A DNA stretch of 7,395 bases from Bacteroidales bacterium (GCA_029938505.1 JAOZUV010000095.1:1-7395), one strand, 5' to 3'; positions 1-6,858 are shown, numbered from the stretch's first letter. Notes: generated from the sequence alone by a model not told the origin. Made by a program: numbers and translations.

Positions 1-329
1 TTAGTTTGCGGTTTAAAAAACTGAGTTTGATGGACTATTTTGTGATGCCTACCCATAATAATATTGGAGCTTTAGATTATTCTAAATTGAAATTTCCATT
101 GACGATTCGCAAGTGGGAAGAAGGAGATGTATTTTGTCCTTTGGGAAGTAAATTCAAAAAAAAGCTGAGTAATTTCTTTATTGATCGAAAATTTAATCTT
201 TTCGAAAAAGAAGATACTTTCTTGTTATGCTCAGGCGATGATATTGTGTGGATTATTGGACATCAATTAGATGACCGTTATAAGATTACAGATAAGACTA
301 AAGTAATATACTGGGTTGAATTGATATAA
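1..329 (+). CDS. tilS: tRNA(Ile)-lysidine synthase TilS, C-terminal fragment (5' end outside window)
   Basis: The reading frame is open from position 3 to a TAA at 327-329 and leaves about 108 residues. No true start lies inside the window; the TTG at position 6 is an internal Leu codon. The fragment matches the TilS C-terminal domain: a 'TIRKWEEGD' strand, then 'PLG', then 'KKLSNFFIDRK', followed by 'LLCSGDDIVWIIG' and 'DDRYKIT', in the family's usual order. TilS is a cytoplasmic enzyme that uses ATP and lysine to convert C34 of tRNA(Ile2) to lysidine, so that the tRNA reads AUA codons. The catalytic N-terminal PP-loop domain lies upstream of the window and cannot be checked. The end looks intact. 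No clear hairpin terminator follows in the 124 nt before the next gene, so read-through into dsbD is possible. Confidence 0.9.
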   Translation, partial: SLRFKKLSLMDYFVMPTHNNIGALDYSKLKFPLTIRKWEEGDVFCPLGSKFKKKLSNFFIDRKFNLFEKEDTFLLCSGDDIVWIIGHQLDDRYKITDKTKVIYWVELI

Positions 330-415
330 GACATTTATAAATTCAGTTAGGTCGATAAATTGGTTAAAAAACAGTTAAAAATACATATCTATATAAATAT
401 ATTTTAACCTTATTG

Positions 416-423
416 TAAATTTG
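416..423 (+). promoter_or_regulatory. Candidate Bacteroidota -7 promoter box for dsbD
   Basis: The octamer TAAATTTG fits the Bacteroidota -7 consensus TAnnTTTG exactly. It lies 30 nt before the dsbD ATG, which would give a leader of about 25 nt ending in an A-rich stretch. No good TTG-type -33 box sits 19-21 nt upstream; that stretch is only A/T. In such AT-rich sequence one octamer match is weak evidence. Confidence 0.4.
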
Positions 424-453
424 AAGTCCAACTAATTTAATTAAAAAAAGAAG

Positions 454-2418
454 ATGAAAATTTTGAAGAATTTTATTTTAGGTTTCCTTTTATTGTTTAG
501 TCAATTAGGAATGTCTCAGGTGTTAGAACCCGTAACTTGGTCGTTTAGTACGAACGATTTAGGCAATAATGAATATGAGTTGGTTTTTACCGCAGATATT
601 GATGAGCCTTGGCATTTGTATTCTCAAAAAATTGAGATGCAACCCCCAGCCACATTGTTTGTATTCGCTGAAAACGAAAATGTTGAATTTATTGGGAAAG
701 TAATCGAAACCGAATCGGTAGAGATGTATGATCCTAATTTTGACATGATGATTCGTTATTTCTCTCATAAAGCAGTTTTTACTCAAAAAATTAAATTACT
801 CAATGCTAATTCTGCAACTATCAAAGGAATTGTGGAATTCATGAGTTGTGACGATACTAAATGTTTGCCTCCAACCGAATTGGATTATCAATTTGTAATT
901 GGTGAACAACAAGTTGTAGCTAAAGCTGAAGTTGAAGAACCTACAACTACCACTGATGATGATGCAGATAATAATTCATTAATTGTTTTCTTCTTTATTG
1001 CGTTTGGAGCTGGTTTGCTGGGATTGTTAACGCCTTGTGTTTATCCCATGATTCCTATGACTGTTACTTTTTTTATGAATAGTAGTGGTGGAAATAAAGT
1101 AAAAAGTAGAACCAATGCGATTGTTTTCGGATTATCAATTATTCTTATTTATACGTTGATTGGTGTACTTGTTACGGTGCTTTTCGGAGCAGATTCAATA
1201 AAAATGGTGAGTAGTCACTGGATTACAAATACTATATTCTTCTTATTATTCACATTCTTTGCAGCCTCATTTTTTGGAATGTTTGAGTTGGTATTGCCTG
1301 CTTCATTAACAAACAAATCAGATAAGCAAGTTGATAAAGGTGGTTTAATTGGGTCATTTTTTATGGCGCTAACCTTGGTGCTTGTATCGTTTTCATGTAC
1401 TGCACCATTTGTGGGTGGTATTTTGGTAGAAGCTGCAACAGGTAGCTTTATCAAACCTATTGTTGGAATGTTTGGATTCTCATTAGCCTTTGCATTACTA
1501 TTTACCTTCTTAGCTTTCTTCCCAAGTTTATTGAGTAAATTACCTCAGTCGGGTGGTTGGTTAAACTCAGTTAAAGTAGTGTTAGGATTTATTATACTTG
1601 CTTTAGGAACCAAATTTTTATTGGTACCAAATCAAGCATTAGGATGGGATATTAGCCGTGAATTCTTTATCGCTATCTGGATCGTTTTATTCACTTTAAT
1701 GGGATTTTATTTATTAGGAAAAATTAAATTCTCACACGATAGCCCTGTGAATTTTATCAGTGTACCTAGATTGGCCTTAGTCGTGGCTACTTTCACATTT
1801 GTAGTATATCTTATTCCTGGTTTAATAGGTGCTCCTTTAAAAGCCGTTTCGGGATTTTTACCTGTTGAATCTTCATTTGATTTGGTTGAATTAATTGGTC
1901 AGAGAAGTGGTGGGTCAACAATGGCTAATCCAAAATCAGAAATTTGTGAAGCACCAAAATATGGTGATATCTTACATTTACCTCACGGATTGCAAGGCTA
2001 TTTTGATTATAAGCAAGGAATGGCTTGTGCCAAGAAATTGAATAAACCTGTGATGCTTGATTTTAAAGGTCACTCTTGTACTAATTGTAAGGTGATGGAA
2101 AAAAATGTATGGTCTGATCCAGCCGTTTTAAAACGCCTAAGTGAAGATTATGTAATCATTGCTTTGTATGTGGATGATCGCACAAAATTACCCGAATCAG
2201 AATGGGTAACCTCTGCTCGTGATGGTAAAGTAAAGAATACTATTGGTAAGAAAAATGCCGATCTTCAGATTAATATGTATGGTGTAAATGCACAACCTTA
2301 TTATGTTTTGGTTGATCATGAGGGAAATAGTTTAGTTTCTCCGCGTGCCTTTGATTTGGATGTTGATGAGTATGTTGAATTTCTTGACAAAGGATTGGAA
2401 GAATTCAAAAAAAGATAA
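454..2418 (+). CDS. dsbD: Thiol:disulfide interchange protein DsbD (transmembrane reductase with thioredoxin domain)
   Basis: This 654-residue inner-membrane protein moves electrons from cytoplasmic thioredoxin to periplasmic thiol proteins. A signal peptide spans about 1-21 (likely cut before Gln22), which supports the ATG at 454 over the next Met at residue 20. The periplasmic N-terminal (nDsbD-like) domain, about 22-150, carries the pair C132/C137 in 'SCDDTKCLPP'. An acidic linker (about 158-173) leads to roughly eight membrane segments (about 175-460). These contain the two conserved membrane cysteines, C195 in 'LTPCVYPMIPMT' and C315 in 'SFSCTAPFVGG'. The C-terminal thioredoxin-like domain, about 505-654, has C542-T-N-C545 after 'VMLDFKG'. 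All three cysteine pairs of the DsbD relay are therefore present. Length and order are normal for the family. C498 and C525 are extra cysteines near the thioredoxin domain. Substrates cannot be told from the sequence; cytochrome c maturation or repair of periplasmic thiols are the usual roles. Confidence 0.95.
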   Translation: MKILKNFILGFLLLFSQLGMSQVLEPVTWSFSTNDLGNNEYELVFTADIDEPWHLYSQKIEMQPPATLFVFAENENVEFIGKVIETESVEMYDPNFDMMIRYFSHKAVFTQKIKLLNANSATIKGIVEFMSCDDTKCLPPTELDYQFVIGEQQVVAKAEVEEPTTTTDDDADNNSLIVFFFIAFGAGLLGLLTPCVYPMIPMTVTFFMNSSGGNKVKSRTNAIVFGLSIILIYTLIGVLVTVLFGADSIKMVSSHWITNTIFFLLFTFFAASFFGMFELVLPASLTNKSDKQVDKGGLIGSFFMALTLVLVSFSCTAPFVGGILVEAATGSFIKPIVGMFGFSLAFALLFTFLAFFPSLLSKLPQSGGWLNSVKVVLGFIILALGTKFLLVPNQALGWDISREFFIAIWIVLFTLMGFYLLGKIKFSHDSPVNFISVPRLALVVATFTFVVYLIPGLIGAPLKAVSGFLPVESSFDLVELIGQRSGGSTMANPKSEICEAPKYGDILHLPHGLQGYFDYKQGMACAKKLNKPVMLDFKGHSCTNCKVMEKNVWSDPAVLKRLSEDYVIIALYVDDRTKLPESEWVTSARDGKVKNTIGKKNADLQINMYGVNAQPYYVLVDHEGNSLVSPRAFDLDVDEYVEFLDKGLEEFKKR

Positions 2419-2433
2419 TCTGAATAATATTGG

Positions 2434-2466
2434 AAGGACGACATCCCCAGTGGGGATGTCGTCCTT
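2434..2466 (+). terminator. Rho-independent terminator after dsbD, between convergent genes
   Basis: A perfect 15-bp stem (AAGGACGACATCCCC at 2434-2448, its complement at 2452-2466) closes a 3-nt loop and runs into TTTTATTTT on the + strand. It begins 15 nt after the dsbD stop. Its right arm ends directly against the TAA of the opposing gene (2467-2469). Read on the - strand the same stem is followed only by TTCC-type sequence with a poor U-tract, so it should work mainly for dsbD. The left end of the hairpin could still help end the - strand transcript. Confidence 0.9.
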
Positions 2467-3585
2467 TTATTTTAATAAGTTTTCTACATAATCAGCAATT
2501 GCCAAAGAGGCTGTTAAACCAGGTGATTCAATACCGATAAGATTCACAAAACCTGCAAATCCTTGATCACTTTCCTCTTTGATATAAAAATCAGTAACGG
2601 GCTCTCCCTGCTTCTGAGTTTTAGCCCTGATTCCAGCCATTTCCGGACTCAAATCATTCATTTCTAACCATGGAAGAAATCTCTTCACAGATTGGTAAAA
2701 AACTTTTTGACAATCAGGATCAACTTTATAATCATACTCATTATTATCGAGGTATTTTATATCTGGACCCAGTTTAGCTCCTCTACTTAAATCAATAGTT
2801 ACGTGTATCCCCAGAGCTTCCATATTGGGGTCAGGAACGGGATAAACCAATCGATTCAATAATCTGTTTTTAGGTGAATTTATTTTAAAATATTGACCTT
2901 TACAGAAATTAATTTTCAAGTTTTCATCTTGCATTCCCAACATATTTGAAATTAAATCAGATTCTAGTCCGGCTGCATTAATAATGCGTTTACTTGTAAA
3001 ACTAAAAGTAGACCCATCTACTTCTTTCAGCTGAATTTGATATCCCCCTTGAATCTTAGAAATAGCAGTAACTTCTGTGTGATAAACCATTTGAGCTTGA
3101 TTATTCACTGCAAAAGTTTCTAATTGTTTCATGAACGAATGAGATTCAATAATGCCTGTGGATGGAGAAAATAAGGCCTTAGTAGCTTTGATATTGGGTT
3201 CTAATTCTTGGATCTCTTTTTGATTTAAAAAACGTAAATCATCAACTCCATTGTTGATTGCTTTTTGTTTGATGTCATCCAAAACAGGTTCTTCTGCAGC
3301 ATTCGTGGCAACGATAAGTTTCCCGCAATTACGATAAGGAATTTCGTATTTATCGCAAAAATCATAAAGCTTCTTTTTACCCTCCACACAAAGTTTTGCC
3401 TTTAAACTTCCATTTATATAATATATTCCGGCATGGATAACTTCACTATTCCGACTAGAGGTTTCTTGACCAAATAAATGATGTTTTTCGATGACAAAAA
3501 CACTGGAATATTTAAGGGAGAGTTTAGCGGCAATGGCGAGTCCTACAACTCCTGCTCCTATGATAGTTAAGTCGGAATCAAACAT
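2467..3585 (-). CDS. lhgO: L-2-hydroxyglutarate oxidase-like FAD-dependent oxidoreductase (DAO family)
   Basis: This 372-residue protein resembles LhgO (YgaF) and human L2HGDH, which oxidise L-2-hydroxyglutarate to 2-oxoglutarate using FAD. The N-terminus holds the dinucleotide-binding GAGVVG loop (10-15) and an acidic 'VIEK' strand end (31-34). 'SSRNSEVIHAGIYY' (44-56, with His51) and 'GSLKAKLCVEG' (59-69) follow; these are signatures of this subfamily. Further matches are 'NCGKLIVAT' (86-94), 'NAAG' (203-206), 'YPVPDP' (248-253), 'LGPD' (272-275), 'MAGIRAKTQ' (316-324) and the FAD-binding C-terminal stretch 'GIESPGLTAS' (351-360). It is somewhat shorter than the E. coli enzyme but has both ends. 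There is no signal peptide, so a cytoplasmic or inner-membrane-associated location is expected. The start is ATG at 3585 with no Shine-Dalgarno. It lies 70 nt after the previous gene on the same strand and may be co-transcribed or have its own promoter. Substrate is inferred from family only; a related 2-hydroxyacid is possible. Confidence 0.85.
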   Translation of the reverse strand: MFDSDLTIIGAGVVGLAIAAKLSLKYSSVFVIEKHHLFGQETSSRNSEVIHAGIYYINGSLKAKLCVEGKKKLYDFCDKYEIPYRNCGKLIVATNAAEEPVLDDIKQKAINNGVDDLRFLNQKEIQELEPNIKATKALFSPSTGIIESHSFMKQLETFAVNNQAQMVYHTEVTAISKIQGGYQIQLKEVDGSTFSFTSKRIINAAGLESDLISNMLGMQDENLKINFCKGQYFKINSPKNRLLNRLVYPVPDPNMEALGIHVTIDLSRGAKLGPDIKYLDNNEYDYKVDPDCQKVFYQSVKRFLPWLEMNDLSPEMAGIRAKTQKQGEPVTDFYIKEESDQGFAGFVNLIGIESPGLTASLAIADYVENLLK

Positions 3586-3602
3586 AAATTTAAAATGTTG
3601 AA

Positions 3603-3610
3603 TAAAGATA
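3603..3610 (-). promoter_or_regulatory. Weak candidate -7 box upstream of lhgO
   Basis: On the - strand TATCTTTA matches seven of eight positions of TAnnTTTG. It sits 17 nt before the lhgO ATG, in the 70-nt gap after the glycerophosphotransferase-like gene. No -33 element was recognised. If real, it would let lhgO be expressed apart from the glycan genes. Confidence 0.2.
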
Positions 3611-3655
3611 AGAAAAGAAGATAATTATTAGAAAAAAGTTTAATTGATTACTGGT

Positions 3656-4711
3656 TTAATTTGTTTTTAGGGCTTCTATAAATTTGGATGCAGCTTTCTT
3701 TCCATGCATGCCATCCAGCTCATCAAACATTATTTTATTATATTTTTGGCGTTGTGGTGATTTTTCCTGTGGATTTTTTAGGGCATGTTTAATCGTTTTT
3801 TTGAGCACCGAAAAATCATCAATTTGAAAAGATACTTCTTTGATAAGTTTGGTAATATGGGGAGTTAGCCTTTCCGATTCTTTAACTGAAAATGTAATTA
3901 TAGGTTTATCTAATGCACAAAATTCAGCAATGATGGAACTGGTATCTGTTATCATTAGATCTGCCAATTTCAGATAAAGATAATTTTTTGAATCTTCGAT
4001 ATAAAATACGTCTTTAGTCTTCTTGATGCTTAAAACATAGTCTTGACTTGTAAATGGATGTAGGCTTACCATCACATTGTATTCATCTGTAAGTTCAGCT
4101 AATTTATTGTGCCATTTATCTACAGCCGACATTTCAGAACTGTCCCAAGTGGCTGTGAAAAGTATATTTGCTTTATCATTGTTAAACTTAAGTCTGTTTT
4201 TTAAATCCTTTACTTTTTCGTCTGTATCTGCAAACCAAAAAGAATCCAATTTTGGATAGCCACCACTATGTGCACATGTAATCCCAAAATCCTTGGCTTT
4301 TTGAACTTCGTGCTCAGAAGTAAAAAGGAACATATCAAAAGCATTGTATCTTTTAGCTTTTATGAAATTCTTAAAATGGTAGGCTCCATGATTTAAAGCA
4401 AGTTTCTTAATTCTTTTGGAAGGAAATTTATGAAAGGCATGTCGGGTCATAATAATGACATCCGGGAAAGTGGGCCAAAGTATTGATTCAATACCATAGT
4501 TGACTAACTCTTTTTGGACTTTTTTATTTTTGGCCACTATTTTAATTTCAGAAAGATATGGTCTTACATTTTCAAAAATGACGTAGTCAAGATAAGCGTC
4601 GCAATAAAAATGAATTTGTTTTTGTTTCCGAAAAATAGTCAGAACTTTCCATATAAATGTATAAGGAATCGTTAGTAAATAATATGATAGAGGGAAAGTT
4701 ATTGTAAGCAT
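3656..4711 (-). CDS. CDP-glycerol glycerophosphotransferase-family protein (surface glycan synthesis)
   Basis: This 351-residue protein carries the pattern of the glycerophosphotransferase/polyolphosphate transferase fold (PF04464-like, GT-B type). The motifs are 'NHGAYHFKNF' (107-116, with His108), 'SGGYPKLDSFW' (149-159), 'ILFTATWDSS' (183-192), 'SLHPF' (216-220) and 'LMITDTSSIIAEF' (252-264). The two His residues and the D-T-S-S element correspond to the donor-binding and catalytic regions of TagF/TagB-type enzymes. A hydrophobic N-terminus (about 3-27) suggests membrane attachment. In Gram-positive bacteria the family polymerises or primes teichoic acids. In a Gram-negative host it more likely adds a polyol phosphate, or a sugar from a CDP-donor, to LPS or capsule; that is inference. 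Its ATG lies 4 nt after the stop of the GT9 gene, so the two should be translated from one message. Exact donor and acceptor are unknown. Confidence 0.75.
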   Translation of the reverse strand: MLTITFPLSYYLLTIPYTFIWKVLTIFRKQKQIHFYCDAYLDYVIFENVRPYLSEIKIVAKNKKVQKELVNYGIESILWPTFPDVIIMTRHAFHKFPSKRIKKLALNHGAYHFKNFIKAKRYNAFDMFLFTSEHEVQKAKDFGITCAHSGGYPKLDSFWFADTDEKVKDLKNRLKFNNDKANILFTATWDSSEMSAVDKWHNKLAELTDEYNVMVSLHPFTSQDYVLSIKKTKDVFYIEDSKNYLYLKLADLMITDTSSIIAEFCALDKPIITFSVKESERLTPHITKLIKEVSFQIDDFSVLKKTIKHALKNPQEKSPQRQKYNKIMFDELDGMHGKKAASKFIEALKTN

Positions 4712-4715
4712 TATT

Positions 4716-5723
4716 TTAAGACTTATAGGTTTTGAAGTAATGTTGAATTTCAGTAAAAATATCTTCAGGCTTACTATTTTGTATACATTGATGATGACCT
4801 AATGGGCAATTATTCCCTCCATGTTTCCCACAGGGTCTGCAATCTAACTCAACTTCTAATATTTTGTCTCTTTCTCTGTAAGGATAACATCCAAATTTTT
4901 TTACTGTGGGTCCAAAAAAGGCAAATACATTTGTTTTAACAGCATTAGCCATATGCAGTGGTGCACTATCATTACAAATAACTAAATCCATTTCTTTGAT
5001 GAGGGCACTGGATTCCAGAATGGAAAGTTGGCCAGCATAATTGTGAATGTTTTTAAGCCCTGATTCCATCCTTATTCTTTCGCATAAAGCATACTCATCT
5101 TTACCACCAATTAAATATATTGAATATTTTGTGCATTTCTTAAGGAGTTCTGTAAAGTATTTTTCAGGCCATTTTTTGGTAGCCCAAACCGAGCCAGGTG
5201 CCAATGCAATTTTTAGTACAGCTTTCGAATCTTTAAGCAGTGATTTTGCTTTTTTTATATCAGAATTACTGCAATAAATCACCGTTTCATTATTAAGTTT
5301 TTTGTTTGTGAAATTACGAACTAGTAATAAAACCCGATCTCTAATATGAAGGCTCCTATCTATGGCTACTTTTTGGCTTAGTAATTTTTGTGTTTCGTAT
5401 CCTATTCGCTGCTTTACCCCAGATAAAAACATGATCAGACTGGAGGTTAATGAAGATTGTATGGAAAATGAAATGTCGTATTTATTTTTTCGAAGGGCTA
5501 AAACTAAAGGGAAAAAGGCTTTTAGTTTATTTGTTTTTTTTCGCTTATTAAAAGTGTAAATTTTATTTATATGTGGGTTGTTTTTGAGTACCGAAGCTGT
5601 TTCGGGTATGGCAAGTACATCGATGCTTGCATCGGGCCAAATATTATTCAATGCACCGAAAATAGGGGTGCTCATAATTACATCACCCAAAAATGCAGTT
5701 TGAATTACGAGGATTTTTTTAAT
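4716..5723 (-). CDS. Glycosyltransferase family 9 protein, ADP-heptose:LPS heptosyltransferase-like; apparent ATT start
   Basis: The protein (335 residues from position 5723) is a GT9/WaaF-like enzyme that would transfer heptose or a related sugar to LPS core on the cytoplasmic side of the inner membrane. It has the N-terminal 'KKILVIQTAFLGDVIM' strand-loop, 'ALAPGSVWATKKWP' (about 173-186), 'ICNDSAPLHMANA' (about 249-261) and 'FFGPT' (about 269-273). Near the C-terminus are four cysteines (about 295, 298, 306, 313) in the order C-x2-C-x7-C-x6-C. The start is odd: the frame is open back to a TGA at 5748-5750 but holds no ATG, GTG or TTG before the TTG at 5690. That TTG is the Leu of the conserved L-G-D, so starting there would remove the first beta strand. 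I therefore place the start at the ATT at 5723, where relatives have Met; a sequence error or a decayed start is the alternative. The stop is 4 nt before the next gene. Confidence 0.85.
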   Translation of the reverse strand: MKKILVIQTAFLGDVIMSTPIFGALNNIWPDASIDVLAIPETASVLKNNPHINKIYTFNKRKKTNKLKAFFPLVLALRKNKYDISFSIQSSLTSSLIMFLSGVKQRIGYETQKLLSQKVAIDRSLHIRDRVLLLVRNFTNKKLNNETVIYCSNSDIKKAKSLLKDSKAVLKIALAPGSVWATKKWPEKYFTELLKKCTKYSIYLIGGKDEYALCERIRMESGLKNIHNYAGQLSILESSALIKEMDLVICNDSAPLHMANAVKTNVFAFFGPTVKKFGCYPYRERDKILEVELDCRPCGKHGGNNCPLGHHQCIQNSKPEDIFTEIQHYFKTYKS

Positions 5724-5734
5724 ATGTCTTTGTG

Positions 5735-5762
5735 TTGAATTGATAATTCAATTTGTCAAATT
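5735..5762. repeat. Two adjoining AT-rich palindromes in the leader of the GT9 gene
   Basis: TTGAATT-GAT-AATTCAA (5735-5751) has perfect 7-bp arms around a 3-nt centre. AATTTG-T-CAAATT (5750-5762) has perfect 6-bp arms and overlaps it by two bases. Both lie between the candidate -7 box and the apparent ATT start of the glycan operon, where they could act as an operator or a weak RNA hairpin. Such short AT-rich palindromes also occur by chance. Confidence 0.4.
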
Positions 5763-5772
5763 AGTATGAGCT

Positions 5773-5804
5773 CAAAGTTATTAAATTTGAGAGATAAATT
5801 AAAA
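5773..5804 (-). promoter_or_regulatory. Candidate promoter of the two-gene glycan operon
   Basis: On the - strand, TAACTTTG (5780-5773) fits the Bacteroidota -7 consensus TAnnTTTG exactly. A TTTT (5804-5801), one base off the -33 TTTG, lies 20 nt upstream, the normal spacing for this promoter class. Transcription would begin near 5767 and give a leader of about 45 nt to the ATT at 5723. This placement independently supports translation starting upstream of the TTG at 5690, though it does not single out one codon. Confidence 0.5.
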
Positions 5805-5842
5805 CTGACTTTTGTGTTAGTAATCTCAAGGCTTGCTTGAAG

Positions 5843-5859
5843 TTTATCCTGAGGATAAA
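5843..5859. repeat. Perfect 17-bp palindrome in the gap after the MBL hydrolase gene
   Basis: TTTATCCT-G-AGGATAAA is a perfect odd palindrome 50 nt beyond the stop of the MBL hydrolase gene (- strand) and upstream of the glycan operon promoter. A second imperfect pairing (TCAAG/CTTGA) sits beside it at about 5826-5840. There is no U-tract on the - strand, so it is a poor intrinsic terminator. It could be an operator, a weak transcript-end hairpin or a remnant of a dispersed palindromic repeat. The rest of the 185-nt gap shows no gene. Confidence 0.4.
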
Positions 5860-5908
5860 TATTCGCACGAGCTAATTTTTGTGATTGAGTAAATTTTTAA
5901 TAAGAATC

Positions 5909-6835
5909 TTAGTAAATATCTAAATCCTGGCTAACGATTACTTTACCCTTATATGTTTTTGCTATTTCAGCAATCATTTCTTCATCGGTAGCACCCCAAT
6001 TTAACACATGATTTAGAACAATTAATTTGGCTTGTGCTTTATTGGCAATCTTGGCTAATTCGTAAGTGGAGGTATGATTTTGGGCATGGTATTTTTTCCA
6101 GAATTCATTTTTAGTCAGATATTTTTCATGCGAATATATTTCATGAATGAGTATATCGGCTCCTTTGGCATACTCAGCTACTTTATTGGAGGGGGCACAA
6201 TCGCCCGAAATAACAATCACTTTATCGGGAGTTGTAAAACGAAATCCCCAGGCATTGGGCCAACTACCATGAGTAACAGGGAAAGCTTCAACTTTCACAT
6301 TTTCGTCGTTATAGATAATACCCTCTTTGGTAAATTCATGACTGTTAACCCGCCAACCTTGATTGTTGGCTGGTTCAGCTCCATATAAGCGGTAACGAAT
6401 GTCTTCTTCATATGCCGTAAGGATGTGCTGAGTCATTTTATTAATACCTTCAGGACCATAAACTTCAAGGGGCTCATTACGACCCATAACCCAAGGAGTA
6501 AGAATTAAATCAGGATAACCTGTAGTGTGATCTGAATGCAGATGCGTTAAGAATGCCCGTTTAATATTTTTTGTATCTAGACCTTTGATATTTCCTCCAT
6601 ATCGTGGTGATAAAGCTGCTGCTTGACGAATTAGCCCAGGACCAAAATCTATAATATAAGGAGTGTCGTTTATTACAATGGCAATGGAACAACCCGATTT
6701 AGTTGGGTTTGGATTTGGATTTCCTGAGCCCAGCATGACCACTTTGGTAATTTCTGAATCGGAAAAATCACGTTGAGCAAAAACAATGGATGAAGTGAAA
6801 AATAAAGCGAGTACGATAAATATGTTTGATTTCAT
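5909..6835 (-). CDS. Exported MBL-fold metallo-hydrolase (RNase Z / arylsulfatase-like)
   Basis: This 308-residue protein has a clear signal peptide (1-20, ending 'IVFA' before Gln21), so it should act in the periplasm or outside the cell. The mature part is a metallo-beta-lactamase fold: strand 'VVMLGSGNPNPNP' (32-44), 'IIDFGPGL' (61-68) and the metal motif 'THLHSDH' (97-103: His98, His100, Asp102, His103). His189 in 'PVTHGS', Asp212 in 'ISGDC', 'HE' (231-232), 'HAQNHTS' (250-256) and His276 in 'VLNHV' follow. These give the full ligand set for two zinc ions in RNase Z-like enzymes. RNase Z itself is cytoplasmic, so export argues against tRNA processing. Exported relatives include alkylsulfatase/arylsulfatase- and phosphodiesterase-type hydrolases; the substrate is unknown here. 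The ATG at 6835 is fixed by the signal peptide. A TATATTTG box lies just upstream. The gene diverges from the unknown exported gene across a 94-nt gap. Confidence 0.88.
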   Translation of the reverse strand: MKSNIFIVLALFFTSSIVFAQRDFSDSEITKVVMLGSGNPNPNPTKSGCSIAIVINDTPYIIDFGPGLIRQAAALSPRYGGNIKGLDTKNIKRAFLTHLHSDHTTGYPDLILTPWVMGRNEPLEVYGPEGINKMTQHILTAYEEDIRYRLYGAEPANNQGWRVNSHEFTKEGIIYNDENVKVEAFPVTHGSWPNAWGFRFTTPDKVIVISGDCAPSNKVAEYAKGADILIHEIYSHEKYLTKNEFWKKYHAQNHTSTYELAKIANKAQAKLIVLNHVLNWGATDEEMIAEIAKTYKGKVIVSQDLDIY

Positions 6836-6850
6836 AAACTGTTTTTTTTA

Positions 6851-6858
6851 CAAATATA
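6851..6858 (-). promoter_or_regulatory. Candidate -7 promoter box for the MBL hydrolase gene
   Basis: On the - strand TATATTTG fits TAnnTTTG exactly and ends 15 nt before the ATG at 6835. That implies a leader of roughly 10 nt, A-rich and without a Shine-Dalgarno. No -33 TTG was found at the usual spacing. Confidence 0.4.

Noticed and set aside
330..453. Possible terminator or small RNA between tilS and dsbD
   Set aside because: The 124-nt stretch is AT-rich with no convincing stem-loop plus U-tract and no RNA gene pattern; only a single -7-like box could be supported.
1215..1454. Open frame of 79 codons on the - strand inside dsbD
   Set aside because: It lies wholly opposite the conserved membrane domain of DsbD, has no promoter or recognisable protein features, and is a shadow frame.
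498..1972. Extra cysteines in DsbD (C498 and C525) as a novel redox pair
   Set aside because: They lie in and just after the linker before the thioredoxin domain, where cysteine content varies in this family as I know it; nothing in the sequence shows that they form a functional pair.
5047..5559. Two + strand open frames (5047-5277, 5362-5559) opposite the GT9 gene
   Set aside because: Both are antisense to conserved GT9 sequence and resemble no protein family; they are shadows.
4716..5690. Taking the TTG at 5690 as the start of the GT9 gene
   Set aside because: It would delete the first beta strand (KKILVIQTAF) that is encoded in frame just upstream and use the Leu of the conserved L-G-D motif as initiator. 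It remains the only canonical start codon in reach, so it is kept as the alternative.
6074..6388. Open frame of 104 codons on the + strand opposite the MBL hydrolase gene
   Set aside because: It is antisense to a well-supported gene with intact catalytic motifs, and its product shows no family features.
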